Origin: an uncultured Bacilli bacterium
GTDB lineage: Bacteria > Bacillota_I > Bacilli_A > RFN20 > CAG-449
NCBI GenBank assembly: GCA_947632435.1
Contig: CANRPC010000005.1
Location: 1 to 64,000 of the forward strand
Direction: 5' to 3'
DNA length: 64,000 nt
Under the pieces are notes generated by a model. The model worked only from the letters and a program-made list of their open reading frames with translations. It did no database searches and was not told where the DNA came from. Shown here one piece after another: positions 19,085-29,483 of the stretch; positions within the stretch are counted from its first letter, which is position 1; the number at the start of each line of letters is the position of its first letter. Position numbers and translations under genes: made by a program.

Positions 19085-20179
19085 TTAAATCCCTAATTTA
19101 TTATAAAAATCTTCTTTTTCTTTTTTAGGTGCACGTTTTGTAAATAAATATTTAAATAATATTCCTGTTTTATGAAATAGAAGATAAAAAATTCTATGAA
19201 TTAAGCATAATGGGTAGAAAATAAGATGTTTACCTAAATGAGGATATAAAGCTAAACGATAATTTTTATCAACGACAAATGCTGTTTTTAAAATGTGAGA
19301 AAATTTATTTTTTCTATTTCCATAAAGTTTTTTATCAAAATTTTCTTTTTCTTTAAGACCATGAATTCCATTTTCTAAAAGATATTCGATAAAAAAATCG
19401 ATATCTTTAGATTCATAAATATCTTGTTTTTCATTTGTTAAGACATAAATAGCATTTAAAATATTTTGATAAAGTGTCATTAAATTTAATTCTTGTAACA
19501 TTTTGTGAAGTTTATCATAATCGATTTGCCATTTTTTATTCATATAATAAAAATCAAGAATATATCTTATTCCAGCACCTGTTCTTAAGTGTCGAGCAAA
19601 ATGACACATGCAGAAAATAAAATGTTCTTCATAATTTAATTCATAATAATAATCATTAATTAAATGAGCCATTTTAAAAGGCTCTTTAAAAAATTTATTA
19701 TATTCAAAATCAGTAGGGTCAAATAAGGAATAATGAAGTTCCACCAAAATATTGTCCTTGCGCATTTCTAAATGATGCATGCATATGTTTTCATCAAGAG
19801 TAAAACCATAATCTTTTAAAAGATGTTTAGCCTTTTCCATATCGGAAATATCAATATAAACATCAATATCCCCGCGAGTTCTTAATGCATTATCATCATA
19901 AAGATAATTTAATACGCTTCCTTTAAAATAAAAATGTTTAATTTTATTGTTATTAAATAAATTAGTAATATTTTGTTGCATATCATTAAGCATTTCTTGA
20001 TGAACTAAACTAGCATAATAGAAATTATTTACTTTTTTGTTATCAAAAACATAATGAAGGTATGGTAATAAAGATTGTTCTTTTAATAGCATTAAAAAAT
20101 CACGATTATTAAGTAATGAATTATCAAGTAATTCGTGATTAAAATAAGCATGGAATAATTGAATAATTAAATCTTTCAT
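19085..20179 (-). CDS. nucleotidyltransferase family protein (NTP_transf_5-like)
   Basis: FKGSVLNYLYDDNALRTRGDIDVYID. Confidence 0.75.
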   Translation of the reverse strand: MKDLIIQLFHAYFNHELLDNSLLNNRDFLMLLKEQSLLPYLHYVFDNKKVNNFYYASLVHQEMLNDMQQNITNLFNNNKIKHFYFKGSVLNYLYDDNALRTRGDIDVYIDISDMEKAKHLLKDYGFTLDENICMHHLEMRKDNILVELHYSLFDPTDFEYNKFFKEPFKMAHLINDYYYELNYEEHFIFCMCHFARHLRTGAGIRYILDFYYMNKKWQIDYDKLHKMLQELNLMTLYQNILNAIYVLTNEKQDIYESKDIDFFIEYLLENGIHGLKEKENFDKKLYGNRKNKFSHILKTAFVVDKNYRLALYPHLGKHLIFYPLCLIHRIFYLLFHKTGILFKYLFTKRAPKKEKEDFYNKLGI

Positions 20180-20310
20180 CTTTGTTCCTTCTTTTACATT
20201 GAAAGTTTAACATAGAACAAAAAGTTTATAAATAAAATCTTTTTATTATCTTAAAACTTAATTAAAAATATAAAAATATGATAAAATCATTAAAAAGAAA
20301 GGGTAATGGT

Positions 20311-21645
20311 ATGAAATTTCAAAAAACAGAATCAGTAGAATTAAAAAGAGTTTTAAATGATTCTTTTGAAAAAGAAGTCGTAGCATTTTTAAATACACTT
20401 GATGGAGTTATTTATATTGGTATTGATGAAAATGGAACTATAATTGGTGTTTCTAATATTGAAAAATTAATGAAAACTATCTTTGATACCATTACCGATA
20501 AAATATTGCCTAATGCTCAAGAATTAATTACACCAGTAGCAAAATATATAGATGGCAAAATGATTATTGAAGTAGATGTAAAAAAAGGTAATGCATTATA
20601 TTATATAAAAAAATATGGAAGAAGTTCTACAGGTTGTTTTATACGAATTGGAACAAGTACAAGAGGAATGTCTGAAGAACAAATTGATAAATTATTAATT
20701 AAATCTTTAGCTATTCATAAACCAAAAATTGTTGAAATAGAAAGTAGAAGACAAGATTTAACTTTTAATCAATTTAAATATCTTCTTAATTTTAGAGGTG
20801 TTCATGTAAATGATTTATCTTTTTATGAAAATTTTAACTTAAAAACTAAGAATAATTTATTTAATGAAATGGCTTTTCTTTTGTCGGATCAAAATGATGT
20901 TTCTATTAAAGTTGTTCGCTTTAGGGGGACAACAAAAGCAGAATTTATTTCAAGAAAGGAATTTGGTTTTTGCTGCCTTATTAAGGCAATGGTTGATGCT
21001 TTAGAATATTCGTTAAATGTTTTGAATACTATTCAAACAAATATTGTAGGGGCTTTAAGAGAAGATACACCTTATTTTGATGAGATCTCATTTAGAGAAG
21101 CATGGATAAATGCTATTTGTCACCATGATTGGACTCAACAAACCCCACCTGCGATTTATGGTTTTGATGATCGTGTGGAAATCATTTCTCATGGTAAATT
21201 AAAAGAAGATTTAACAGAAGATGAATTTTTTAGAGGAGTTAGTAAACCTGTAAATGAAGAACTAGCTAAAATATTAACTCAAATGCATTATATTGAACAA
21301 TCAGGAAGAGGAATTCCTACAATTGTTAAAAATTATGGTAAAGATGTATTTCATTTTGGCTCATCATTTATCGAATGCATTATTCCATATAATATTTTAG
21401 ATAAGAAAAAAAGCGATGAAATGAATGGAAATATAAAAGAAAATGCAAGTGTAAAATTAAATAAAATACAAAATGAAATATTAAATAACATTAAAAATAA
21501 TTATGAAATAACTTTAATTCAACTTGCTAATTTACTTAAAAAGAATGAATCCACTATTGCTAGAAATATAAAAATTTTAAAAAATCAAGGTTTTTTAATA
21601 AGACATGGATCAGATAAAAAAGGTTATTGGGAAGTAAAAGAATAA
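20311..21645 (+). CDS. AlbA_2/Schlafen-like ATP-binding protein with C-terminal HTH
   Basis: ESVELKRVLN...AFLNTLDGVIYIGIDENG and C-terminal winged-helix-like region. Confidence 0.8.
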   Translation: MKFQKTESVELKRVLNDSFEKEVVAFLNTLDGVIYIGIDENGTIIGVSNIEKLMKTIFDTITDKILPNAQELITPVAKYIDGKMIIEVDVKKGNALYYIKKYGRSSTGCFIRIGTSTRGMSEEQIDKLLIKSLAIHKPKIVEIESRRQDLTFNQFKYLLNFRGVHVNDLSFYENFNLKTKNNLFNEMAFLLSDQNDVSIKVVRFRGTTKAEFISRKEFGFCCLIKAMVDALEYSLNVLNTIQTNIVGALREDTPYFDEISFREAWINAICHHDWTQQTPPAIYGFDDRVEIISHGKLKEDLTEDEFFRGVSKPVNEELAKILTQMHYIEQSGRGIPTIVKNYGKDVFHFGSSFIECIIPYNILDKKKSDEMNGNIKENASVKLNKIQNEILNNIKNNYEITLIQLANLLKKNESTIARNIKILKNQGFLIRHGSDKKGYWEVKE

Positions 21646-21794
21646 ATATTCATTTATTATTGGTTTTAAAGTATATATTTTAATGAAAATGTAGTATTTT
21701 ATGAGAAATTAGGCATTAAAATTTATGTTTATTATTTTAATAATTTAGTATATAATAATATTGATTTTCAAAGAAAATAATTTTGAAATTGTAA

Positions 21795-21811
21795 TTTTTT
21801 GTCGAAAATTA
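21795..21811 (+). promoter_or_regulatory. Spo0A box upstream of capsule operon
   Basis: TTTTTTGTCGAAAATTA containing the consensus 0A box TGTCGAA. Confidence 0.65.
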
Positions 21812-21842
21812 AAAGAAAATAAATTTATAAGGCTCTTTTAAT

Positions 21843-21871
21843 TTGACTATGCGTTATGAATCATGTAAAAT
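21843..21871 (+). promoter_or_regulatory. capsule operon promoter
   Basis: TTGACT-17-TAAAAT, about 24 nt before ATG 21895. Confidence 0.65.
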
Positions 21872-21894
21872 ATCTTTGATTTTTGGAGGTTAAT

Positions 21895-22665
21895 ATGGAA
21901 AACAATGAATTCAACAATAATGTTTCTCAGCAAGAAGAAAAAGGTCTTTCATTAAAAGATTTATTCTATATTGTAAGAAAACACATTATAGCTATAATTA
22001 TTTTTATTGTTGCTTTTTCAGGCTTAGGTTTAGGATTAGCATTTTATAAAGATGATAAATCACCAAGTTATACTGTTGCTGCGACAGTTCTTATTTGTCC
22101 TAATTTTGAAGATGATGGTAAGAATTTAGCAGTTACAACTCAATATCAATTAGCAAATTATTTATTGCCATCATTTATTGATATTTTACAAGCAAATCGT
22201 GTTCTTGATCCTGTTGCTGAAGAATGCGGAGTAACAGTAAGCGAAATTGAATCTAGACTATCTGTTTCTAATACTGAAGATTCTTTAGTGGTTACTTTAA
22301 AATATTCTTACAGCACACCAGAAAAAGCTACTTTAATTTTAAATTCTGTAGTTAATTCATTAGTAAACTTTACTCAAAATGAAACAACAGATATTGGTAT
22401 GTTTAAAAATGGTGTTCAAAAATTAGATGAAGCAAATGTAAATAGAGCGGTTAAGGCTTCATCAAAAATGAAATATACTGTTATTTTCTTCGCTATTGGT
22501 TTTGTTGTTGCAGTTGTTTATGTAGCTCTTCGTGAATTATTTGATAATTCCTTTAAATCAAGTGAACAAATTGAAGATGAATTAGGATTAAAAGTTATTG
22601 CTAATATTCCTCTTTATGAATTTAAAATAGAAGATAACAATGATTCTAAAGGAGAAAACAAATAA
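21895..22665 (+). CDS. Wzz/YveK-type polysaccharide chain-length determinant
   Basis: Two TM segments flanking an extracellular region. Confidence 0.88.
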   Translation: MENNEFNNNVSQQEEKGLSLKDLFYIVRKHIIAIIIFIVAFSGLGLGLAFYKDDKSPSYTVAATVLICPNFEDDGKNLAVTTQYQLANYLLPSFIDILQANRVLDPVAEECGVTVSEIESRLSVSNTEDSLVVTLKYSYSTPEKATLILNSVVNSLVNFTQNETTDIGMFKNGVQKLDEANVNRAVKASSKMKYTVIFFAIGFVVAVVYVALRELFDNSFKSSEQIEDELGLKVIANIPLYEFKIEDNNDSKGENK

Positions 22666-23411
22666 TGAAAAAAATTGGTAAAAAAGATGTAGGATTATTA
22701 AATCCTGATTATAGAATTATTACAAAAATAGAACCTGATTCAATTTCTGCTGAAGCTTATAGAAGAATTAAAGTTTCCTTAGATTTCTCTTCTATTGATA
22801 AAAAAATAAAAGTTGTACAGGTATGTTCATCAATTAAAGGTGAAGGAAAAACAATTACTCTTTTAAATCTTGCAGCAACATATGCTGAAAATGGTAAAAA
22901 AGTTATTGTCGTAGACTTAGATTTAAGAAAACCAAAATGTCATCGTGCTTTCCAAATTGAAAATAAAGATGGCTTAAATGATGTTTTATTAGGTAGTGTT
23001 AAATTAGAAGATGCTATTAAACATAGTGATGAATTAGGTTTTGATCTTCTCAATAGTGGTAAAAGAACTTCATCAGTTTCAAGTATTATTGAATCACAAC
23101 ATTTAAAAGATATTATTTTAGAACTTAAAGAAAAATATGATATGGTACTTGTAGACTGCCCTCCAGTTCTTGCAGTTTCTGATCCAGTTGTTATTTCTTC
23201 TTTCTGTGACGGAGTATTATTCGTTGTTTCTCAATTAAGAACTGAAAGAAAAATGGCTAAAGAAGCAATTAAAGTATTAAAAAATGGTAATGCTAATATT
23301 CTTGGTGTTGTCTTTACAGAAATTCAAACTAAAGAAGGCTTACATAAAAACCCTTACTATAATTACAATTACTATTATTACGGAGATAATAAAAAAAGCA
23401 AAAACAAATAA
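22665..23411 (+). CDS. CpsD/CapB-type tyrosine-protein kinase
   Basis: SSIKGEGKTITLLNLA Walker A, VDLDLRKPK, Tyr-rich tail YYNYNYYYYG. Confidence 0.93.
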   Translation: MKKIGKKDVGLLNPDYRIITKIEPDSISAEAYRRIKVSLDFSSIDKKIKVVQVCSSIKGEGKTITLLNLAATYAENGKKVIVVDLDLRKPKCHRAFQIENKDGLNDVLLGSVKLEDAIKHSDELGFDLLNSGKRTSSVSSIIESQHLKDIILELKEKYDMVLVDCPPVLAVSDPVVISSFCDGVLFVVSQLRTERKMAKEAIKVLKNGNANILGVVFTEIQTKEGLHKNPYYNYNYYYYGDNKKSKNK

Positions 23412-23422
23412 GGTAAAGAAAA

Positions 23423-24082
23423 ATGGTAGATATTCACGCACATATTATTCCTTTTGTAGATGATGGTAGTAAATCCTTAGAGGATTCAGTGCGGCTTATT
23501 GAAGAAGAAATTAAACAGGGAGTTACAGAAATTATCTGTACTCCTCATTTTGATTTAAAAAGATATTTTACACCAGTTAATGTTATTGAAGAACAATTTA
23601 ATTTATTAAATGCTAAAGTTAAAGAATTAAATTTAAATGTTAAATTATTTTTAGGACAAGAAATTTGTTATACCTGGAAAGTTAATATTATTGAAAAATT
23701 ACAAAATCATGAATTATTAACTTTAAAAAATTCTAAGTATGTTTTAATTGAATTTGATTTTTATGAAGAACCAATAAATTTTTTGGAATTTATTTATAAT
23801 ATTCGTATAAAGGGTTTTCGCCCAATAATTGCACATGTTGAACGATATGAATGGTTAAATGAAAAGAAATTGCAAAAAATAATTATTGAAGGTGGATTAA
23901 TTCAAGTAAACGCGAATTCTTTAATTGATTGTAAAAGCAGAAAATTACAAAAAAGAGCTAGATCTTATGTAAAAAAAGGCTATGTAAATTACATAGCTAG
24001 TGATATTCATGTTGTAAGAAAAAATACCATGGCGGAAGCTTATAAAAAATTTGGCAAATATTTAAATATTTTTGAATTTTAA
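23423..24082 (+). CDS. CpsB/CapC-type PHP tyrosine-protein phosphatase
   Basis: MVDIHAHIIPFVDDGSKS, TPHFD, AHVERY. Confidence 0.93.
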   Translation: MVDIHAHIIPFVDDGSKSLEDSVRLIEEEIKQGVTEIICTPHFDLKRYFTPVNVIEEQFNLLNAKVKELNLNVKLFLGQEICYTWKVNIIEKLQNHELLTLKNSKYVLIEFDFYEEPINFLEFIYNIRIKGFRPIIAHVERYEWLNEKKLQKIIIEGGLIQVNANSLIDCKSRKLQKRARSYVKKGYVNYIASDIHVVRKNTMAEAYKKFGKYLNIFEF

Positions 24083-24091
24083 AAAAATTAT

Positions 24092-26002
24092 ATGATATTA
24101 TTATTAGCACCTTATTTTGAAAAAAAGCCTTGGGCAGGTAATAAATTAAAAAAATATTTTGATTGTCCTTCTTCTATTGGTGAAGCTTGGATTGTTTCAG
24201 GATATAAAAATAAATCATCTTTAATTATTAATGGACCATATAAAAATCAAACACTTAGAAAAGTTTTTCATGAGCATGAAGAACTTTTTACACCTTTAAA
24301 AGATAAAGAATTTCCCTTACTTATAAAATTAATTTCTTCAAGTGATAATCTTTCAGTTCAAGTACATCCTAATGATAATTATGCTTTAAAAAAACATAAT
24401 CAACTTGGTAAATTTGAATGTTGGTATATTTTAGATGATAATGCTAGTAAAGAAGTAATACTTGGCTTAAATTTAAAAAATGCTCGTGAACTGAAATCAG
24501 TTTTAAAAAATAATACACTTGAAGATTTTTTATTACATAAAAAAATAAAAGCTAATGATTTAGTCGTGGTAAAACAGGGTAAAGTACATGCTTTATTAAA
24601 AGATAGTTTTGTTTTAGAAATTCAAGAAGCTAGTAATATTACTTATCGCTTATATGATTATAATCGTGAACCTAAAAGAGAGTTACATATTGAAGATTCC
24701 TTAAATGTTATTGATTATAATAATGAACATAATTATATTTATGATTTTCATAAGGAAAATAGTTATGATAATAACCATTTTTCTATTAATAAAATGATTA
24801 TCAATAATAAATTAATTTATAAAAATAAAGAATTAGAAGTTTTTTATGTTAGTAAAGGGAAAGGGAAAGTTAATGAATTTAATATTGAAGAAGGCTCTTC
24901 TTTTATATTAACTTTTGAAAGTAAAGAGCAAATTATTTTTGAAGGTAATATGGAGCTTATTCAAATCATTCCTAAAGTTAAAGAAAAGGAGATGCTAAAG
25001 ATGCGAAAAGTAGCATTAATCACAGGAGTTATATCTCAAGATGGTTATTATTTAACAAAATTACTTTTAGAAAAAGGATATGAAGTTCATGGTTTAGTGC
25101 AAGCTGAAACTCAAATTCTTAATTCTATATTTACCAAATATTTAGATAATGAAAATTTTCTTTATCATGTATCTGATATGACGGATACTTCAAATATTAA
25201 TCGTATCTTAGAGAATGTTAAACCTGATGAAATTTATCATCTTGCTTGTCAATCACATATAAATTTATCTTTTGATTTACCAGAATATACAACACAAGTT
25301 AATTCACTTGGAACATTAAGGTTATTAGATGCGATAAAAAATAGCGAAATTAAAACTAGACTTTTTAATTTATCTTCGCCATATTTATTTTCGGGAGAAA
25401 TATATCCTCAAGATGAAAATACGCCTTTTGATGTTCAATCACCTTTTGCTGTTTCAAAATTATATGCTCATAAAATGGTGCAAGTTTATCGTAACAATTT
25501 TTCTTTATATGCGGTTAATGGTATATGTTACAATCATGAATCCTTTATTAGAAATTATACAACTTTTGTTGCTCCAAAAATTATATCCGCGGTTAAAAGA
25601 ATTAAACAAGGAGAAAATTTTGTTTTAGAGCTTGGTAATCTTGATGCGAGAAGAGAATGGGGACACGCTAAAGATTATGCTTATGCTATGTGGCTTATTT
25701 TACAACAAGATAAACCTCAAGATTACATTATTGCTACAGGAGTTAGTTATACTGTTAGAGAATTTGTCATATCGAGTTTTAAACATGTAGGTATTGATAT
25801 TGTTTTTGTAGGTAAAAATGAAGATGAAATTGGTATTGATAAAAATACTAAAAAAATATTAGTAAAAGTCAATCCTAAATTAATGCGCCCAAATGAAGCT
25901 AAAGTCTTGATGGGTAATGCTGATAAATTATATAAAGATACTAATTTTAGAGTTAAAAATGATTTAGATAGTTTAATTGAATCTATGCTTAAAGGAGAAT
26001 AA
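24092..26002 (+). CDS. fusion: mannose-6-phosphate isomerase (N) plus GDP-mannose 4,6-dehydratase-like domain (C)
   Basis: N: LSVQVHPND, KFECWYIL, KVHALL, YRLYDYNREPKRELH. C: VALITGVISQDGYYLTKLLLEKGYEVHGL, NGICYNHES, RREWGHAKDYAYAMW. Confidence 0.88.
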   Translation: MILLLAPYFEKKPWAGNKLKKYFDCPSSIGEAWIVSGYKNKSSLIINGPYKNQTLRKVFHEHEELFTPLKDKEFPLLIKLISSSDNLSVQVHPNDNYALKKHNQLGKFECWYILDDNASKEVILGLNLKNARELKSVLKNNTLEDFLLHKKIKANDLVVVKQGKVHALLKDSFVLEIQEASNITYRLYDYNREPKRELHIEDSLNVIDYNNEHNYIYDFHKENSYDNNHFSINKMIINNKLIYKNKELEVFYVSKGKGKVNEFNIEEGSSFILTFESKEQIIFEGNMELIQIIPKVKEKEMLKMRKVALITGVISQDGYYLTKLLLEKGYEVHGLVQAETQILNSIFTKYLDNENFLYHVSDMTDTSNINRILENVKPDEIYHLACQSHINLSFDLPEYTTQVNSLGTLRLLDAIKNSEIKTRLFNLSSPYLFSGEIYPQDENTPFDVQSPFAVSKLYAHKMVQVYRNNFSLYAVNGICYNHESFIRNYTTFVAPKIISAVKRIKQGENFVLELGNLDARREWGHAKDYAYAMWLILQQDKPQDYIIATGVSYTVREFVISSFKHVGIDIVFVGKNEDEIGIDKNTKKILVKVNPKLMRPNEAKVLMGNADKLYKDTNFRVKNDLDSLIESMLKGE

Positions 26003-26126
26003 TTTTTTTATTAAAAATTGTATTATTTTTGATGTAGATTGTATTTAATTTATTTCTAGTGCTAATATTATATTTAGTAATGCAAATGAAAAATTTTGTT
26101 ACTAGTTAAAGAAAAGAAAAAATAAG

Positions 26127-27257
26127 ATGAAAGTGTTACAAATTCCCAATTATTTGTATCCTCATATTGGAGGAATTGAACAAGTAGCTCGTGATATAAT
26201 TTCTGCTTTAAAAGAAGAAAAAAATATTGAACAAAGAGTTATTTGTTTTAATAATATTCATAAAACATCTTATGAAATAGTTGATGGAATACAAGTAGTG
26301 CGTATAAAAAGCATAGGTAAATTTGCTTCTCAAGAATTAGCTTTTTCTTATAAAAAAGAATTAAAAAAAATTTTAGATGAATTTCAGCCAGATTTAATAA
26401 TTTTTCATTATCCTAATCCTTTGGTGGGACATTTTTTAATAAAATTTTTTCAAAGGAAGTTTAAATTAATTGTCTATTATCATCTTGATATTATTAAACA
26501 AAAAATTTTAGGTAAATTTTTTTTATCACAAACTAAAAAAATATTAAATAGAGCGGATAGAATTGTTGCTACAAGTCCTAATTATGTACTTGGAAGTAAA
26601 ATGCTTTCATTATATAAAAATAAAATTACAGTTATTCCAAATTGTGTTAATGATGAAAGAATAAAACTAAATGATATAATAATTAATAAGAGTTTAGAAA
26701 TTAAAAATAAATATAAAAATAAAATCATAGTTTTTGCCTGTGGTAGACATGTTAAATATAAAGGATTAATTAATTTAATAAAAGCTAGTAAATTATTAAA
26801 TGATGATTTTGTAATTTTTATTTCTGGTAAAGGTGAATTAACTTCCTCATTAAAAAAAGAAGCTAAAAATGATTATAAAGTACATTTTTTAGGCGTATTA
26901 AGCGATGAAGAATTAAAAGCCTATTTAAATGCGTGTGATATCTTTGCTTTTCCTTCGATTAGTAAAAATGAAGCATTTGGTATTGCTTTAGCTGAAGCTA
27001 TGGCTTTTAAAAAGCCAAGTGTAACTTTTGAAATTAAAGGAAGCGGAGTTAATTATGTTTCTTTAAATAATGTGACAGGTATTGAAGTTAAAAATCAAGA
27101 TGTCAAAGCTTTTGCCAAGGCTTTAAAATATTTAAAAGATAATGAAGTTAAAAGAATTCAAATGGGAGAAAATGCTTATTTAAGAGAACAAGAAGAATTT
27201 ACTCAGACAAAATTTAAGAAAAATATTTTAACTTTAATCGGAGAATTTTATGGCTAA
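26127..27257 (+). CDS. GT4-family glycosyltransferase
   Basis: PNYLYPHIGGIEQVARD and C-terminal FPSISKNEAFGIALAEAMA. Confidence 0.9.
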   Translation: MKVLQIPNYLYPHIGGIEQVARDIISALKEEKNIEQRVICFNNIHKTSYEIVDGIQVVRIKSIGKFASQELAFSYKKELKKILDEFQPDLIIFHYPNPLVGHFLIKFFQRKFKLIVYYHLDIIKQKILGKFFLSQTKKILNRADRIVATSPNYVLGSKMLSLYKNKITVIPNCVNDERIKLNDIIINKSLEIKNKYKNKIIVFACGRHVKYKGLINLIKASKLLNDDFVIFISGKGELTSSLKKEAKNDYKVHFLGVLSDEELKAYLNACDIFAFPSISKNEAFGIALAEAMAFKKPSVTFEIKGSGVNYVSLNNVTGIEVKNQDVKAFAKALKYLKDNEVKRIQMGENAYLREQEEFTQTKFKKNILTLIGEFYG

Positions 27258-28275
27258 AGTAGTTATCGATTGCCGTTATCTCAAAATGTCTGGAATTGGG
27301 CGTTTTTTGGAGAATATTTTAGATAATCTTGATTTTTCAAAACATACTTATACATTAATAGGGAAAGAAGAATATCTAAAAAAATATCAAGGCGTAACTT
27401 ATTTAATAGATGATAGATCACCATTTTCTAAAAGTTCTTTATTTAAATCACCAGTTGATTTAATTAATCAAAATGATGTTTATTTTGTTCCTAATTTTAT
27501 TATTCCTTATGGTATTAAAATAAAAGTAATCGCAGTATTTCATGACATTTTATTTTTTGATCATAAAGAGGTTAATGCTTCATATAGTGATTATTTAATT
27601 AAAAAAGTTTTAATAAATCGTTGCATGAAAAAAGCATATAAAATCTTTACTATTTCTAATTTTTCATTAAAACGTATTGCTTTTTATTATCCTAAATATG
27701 CTTATAAATTAAGTTATAATTATCAAGGTGTAGCTCAAATTTTTAAAAATCAAAAACCATATTATCAAAAAGAAAATTATCTTGTTTATGTAGGAAATAT
27801 AAAAAAGCATAAAGGTCTAAAGATTTTATTACAAGCTTTTTTGGAAATTAGAAAAATTAGTTCTTTAAAATTATATATTATTGGTGATTATGAATCATTT
27901 AAAAATAAAGATCAAGAAATGGTAAATCTTTTAAATACTGAGGGTATTGTTTTTACTAATCGTATTGATGATGATAAATTAATTGAAATTGTTAAAAAGG
28001 CTAAATTTTTAATTCAACCATCATTTTATGAGGGATTTGGAATTCCCCCTTTAGAGGCTTTGTATTTACATACTAGACCAATTATTTCAAACATTGAGGT
28101 TTTTAAAGAAGTTTATAAAGATTTACCAGTAGTCTTTTTTAAAGTAGGAGATTATTTAGATTTAAAAGAAAAAATTTTAACAAGTGAAGTTAATTTTGAA
28201 TTTGATGAATTAAAAACAAATAAAATATTTTCTTATGAGAACTTTTCTTCTATAATTGAAAGAGAGTTTAAATAA
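27250..28275 (+). CDS. glycosyltransferase family 1/GT4
   Basis: IQPSFYEGFGIPPLEAL. Confidence 0.9.
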   Translation: MAKVVIDCRYLKMSGIGRFLENILDNLDFSKHTYTLIGKEEYLKKYQGVTYLIDDRSPFSKSSLFKSPVDLINQNDVYFVPNFIIPYGIKIKVIAVFHDILFFDHKEVNASYSDYLIKKVLINRCMKKAYKIFTISNFSLKRIAFYYPKYAYKLSYNYQGVAQIFKNQKPYYQKENYLVYVGNIKKHKGLKILLQAFLEIRKISSLKLYIIGDYESFKNKDQEMVNLLNTEGIVFTNRIDDDKLIEIVKKAKFLIQPSFYEGFGIPPLEALYLHTRPIISNIEVFKEVYKDLPVVFFKVGDYLDLKEKILTSEVNFEFDELKTNKIFSYENFSSIIEREFK

Positions 28276-28279
28276 GTTT

Positions 28280-29482
28280 ATGAGTTTTTTGAAAAGACAT
28301 TACGAGTTAATAGATATTCTCTTCCTATTTGCAATTTTATTTATAGGAAGTGATATTTATGGAATAACATTCATGAATATGAATTTTCGCTTTGTGCAAC
28401 TTTATTATGTTTTTTTAGCACTTTTTGTAATTATTAAATATAAATATTGTCTTTATTTACCTAAATCATTAATAATTTTAAGTATTTTATTTTTTATATC
28501 GAGTTGTTTTGCCTTAAATTTTAATAAGAGTATTGTTTTTTTCTTTTGGCTTATTTATAACATAATTTTTGTATTTAGTTTGTTTTATACTTACATAAAA
28601 ATAAGAGGTAAAGATAATTTTATTGATATATTCCGTTATACATTTTTTATAATTTTTTTATTGACTTTAATATTATTCATTCTAGGTAATTTTTTCCATA
28701 TTGAATTTCCATTTTTTTCATATCAAAATCATAAAAATGTAGCAAGAGTTGCAATCTGGTTTTTTGAACCAAGTTATCTTGCTTCATTTATAACAATGTA
28801 TTTAGGATTTAGTTTTTATAACTTTTTTATAAATAAGAAAAAAGAATATTTATTTGATACAATTTTTGCTTTTTTCTCCATTGTTTTTACTACTTCTTCG
28901 ACAGGATTTATCGCGTGTGCTTTAGCAATTATTATTTGTTTTATTATTAAAACGATTTTAATAAAAAACGTAAAACAAAAAGTAACAACCGCGTTTATTG
29001 GAATTTTACTTTTAGCAGCTGCTTTTATTTGCGTCTTAGTCTTCTTTCCAAATGTTTATAATGCTTTTATTAAACGACTTTATGTGGATGGCTTATTTAA
29101 TTCTTCGGGAACAAGAATGAGAGAATATAGTAATACCTTTAGTTTATTTTTGAAATATCCTTTCTTTGGTGTTGGCCCTAATTGTTATGGTTTATATTAT
29201 GGAAATGAAAATTTACAACCCACAAATGTTACGTTAGAATTACTTGCTACAACAGGAATATTTACCACTTTAGTTTTTTATGTTTTCTTTTTAAATCCAA
29301 TAAAGATATATTTTTCAAAAAATAATTATTCTTTAGAAACTAAAGCTATGGTTTTTGCTTTAATTTTATTTTTAATCATCATTCAAGCTAATCAAAATTA
29401 TATGCGCCTTTATATGTGGATGCTTTTAGCAATTTGTTATGCTATGATAAATGAAGAAACTAAAAAAGAGGAGATATGTTGA
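28280..29482 (+). CDS. O-antigen ligase/polymerase (Wzy)-like membrane protein
   Basis: Multiple TM segments with GVGPNCYG-type loop in a polysaccharide locus. Confidence 0.75.
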   Translation: MSFLKRHYELIDILFLFAILFIGSDIYGITFMNMNFRFVQLYYVFLALFVIIKYKYCLYLPKSLIILSILFFISSCFALNFNKSIVFFFWLIYNIIFVFSLFYTYIKIRGKDNFIDIFRYTFFIIFLLTLILFILGNFFHIEFPFFSYQNHKNVARVAIWFFEPSYLASFITMYLGFSFYNFFINKKKEYLFDTIFAFFSIVFTTSSTGFIACALAIIICFIIKTILIKNVKQKVTTAFIGILLLAAAFICVLVFFPNVYNAFIKRLYVDGLFNSSGTRMREYSNTFSLFLKYPFFGVGPNCYGLYYGNENLQPTNVTLELLATTGIFTTLVFYVFFLNPIKIYFSKNNYSLETKAMVFALILFLIIIQANQNYMRLYMWMLLAICYAMINEETKKEEIC

Positions 29483-29483
29483 T

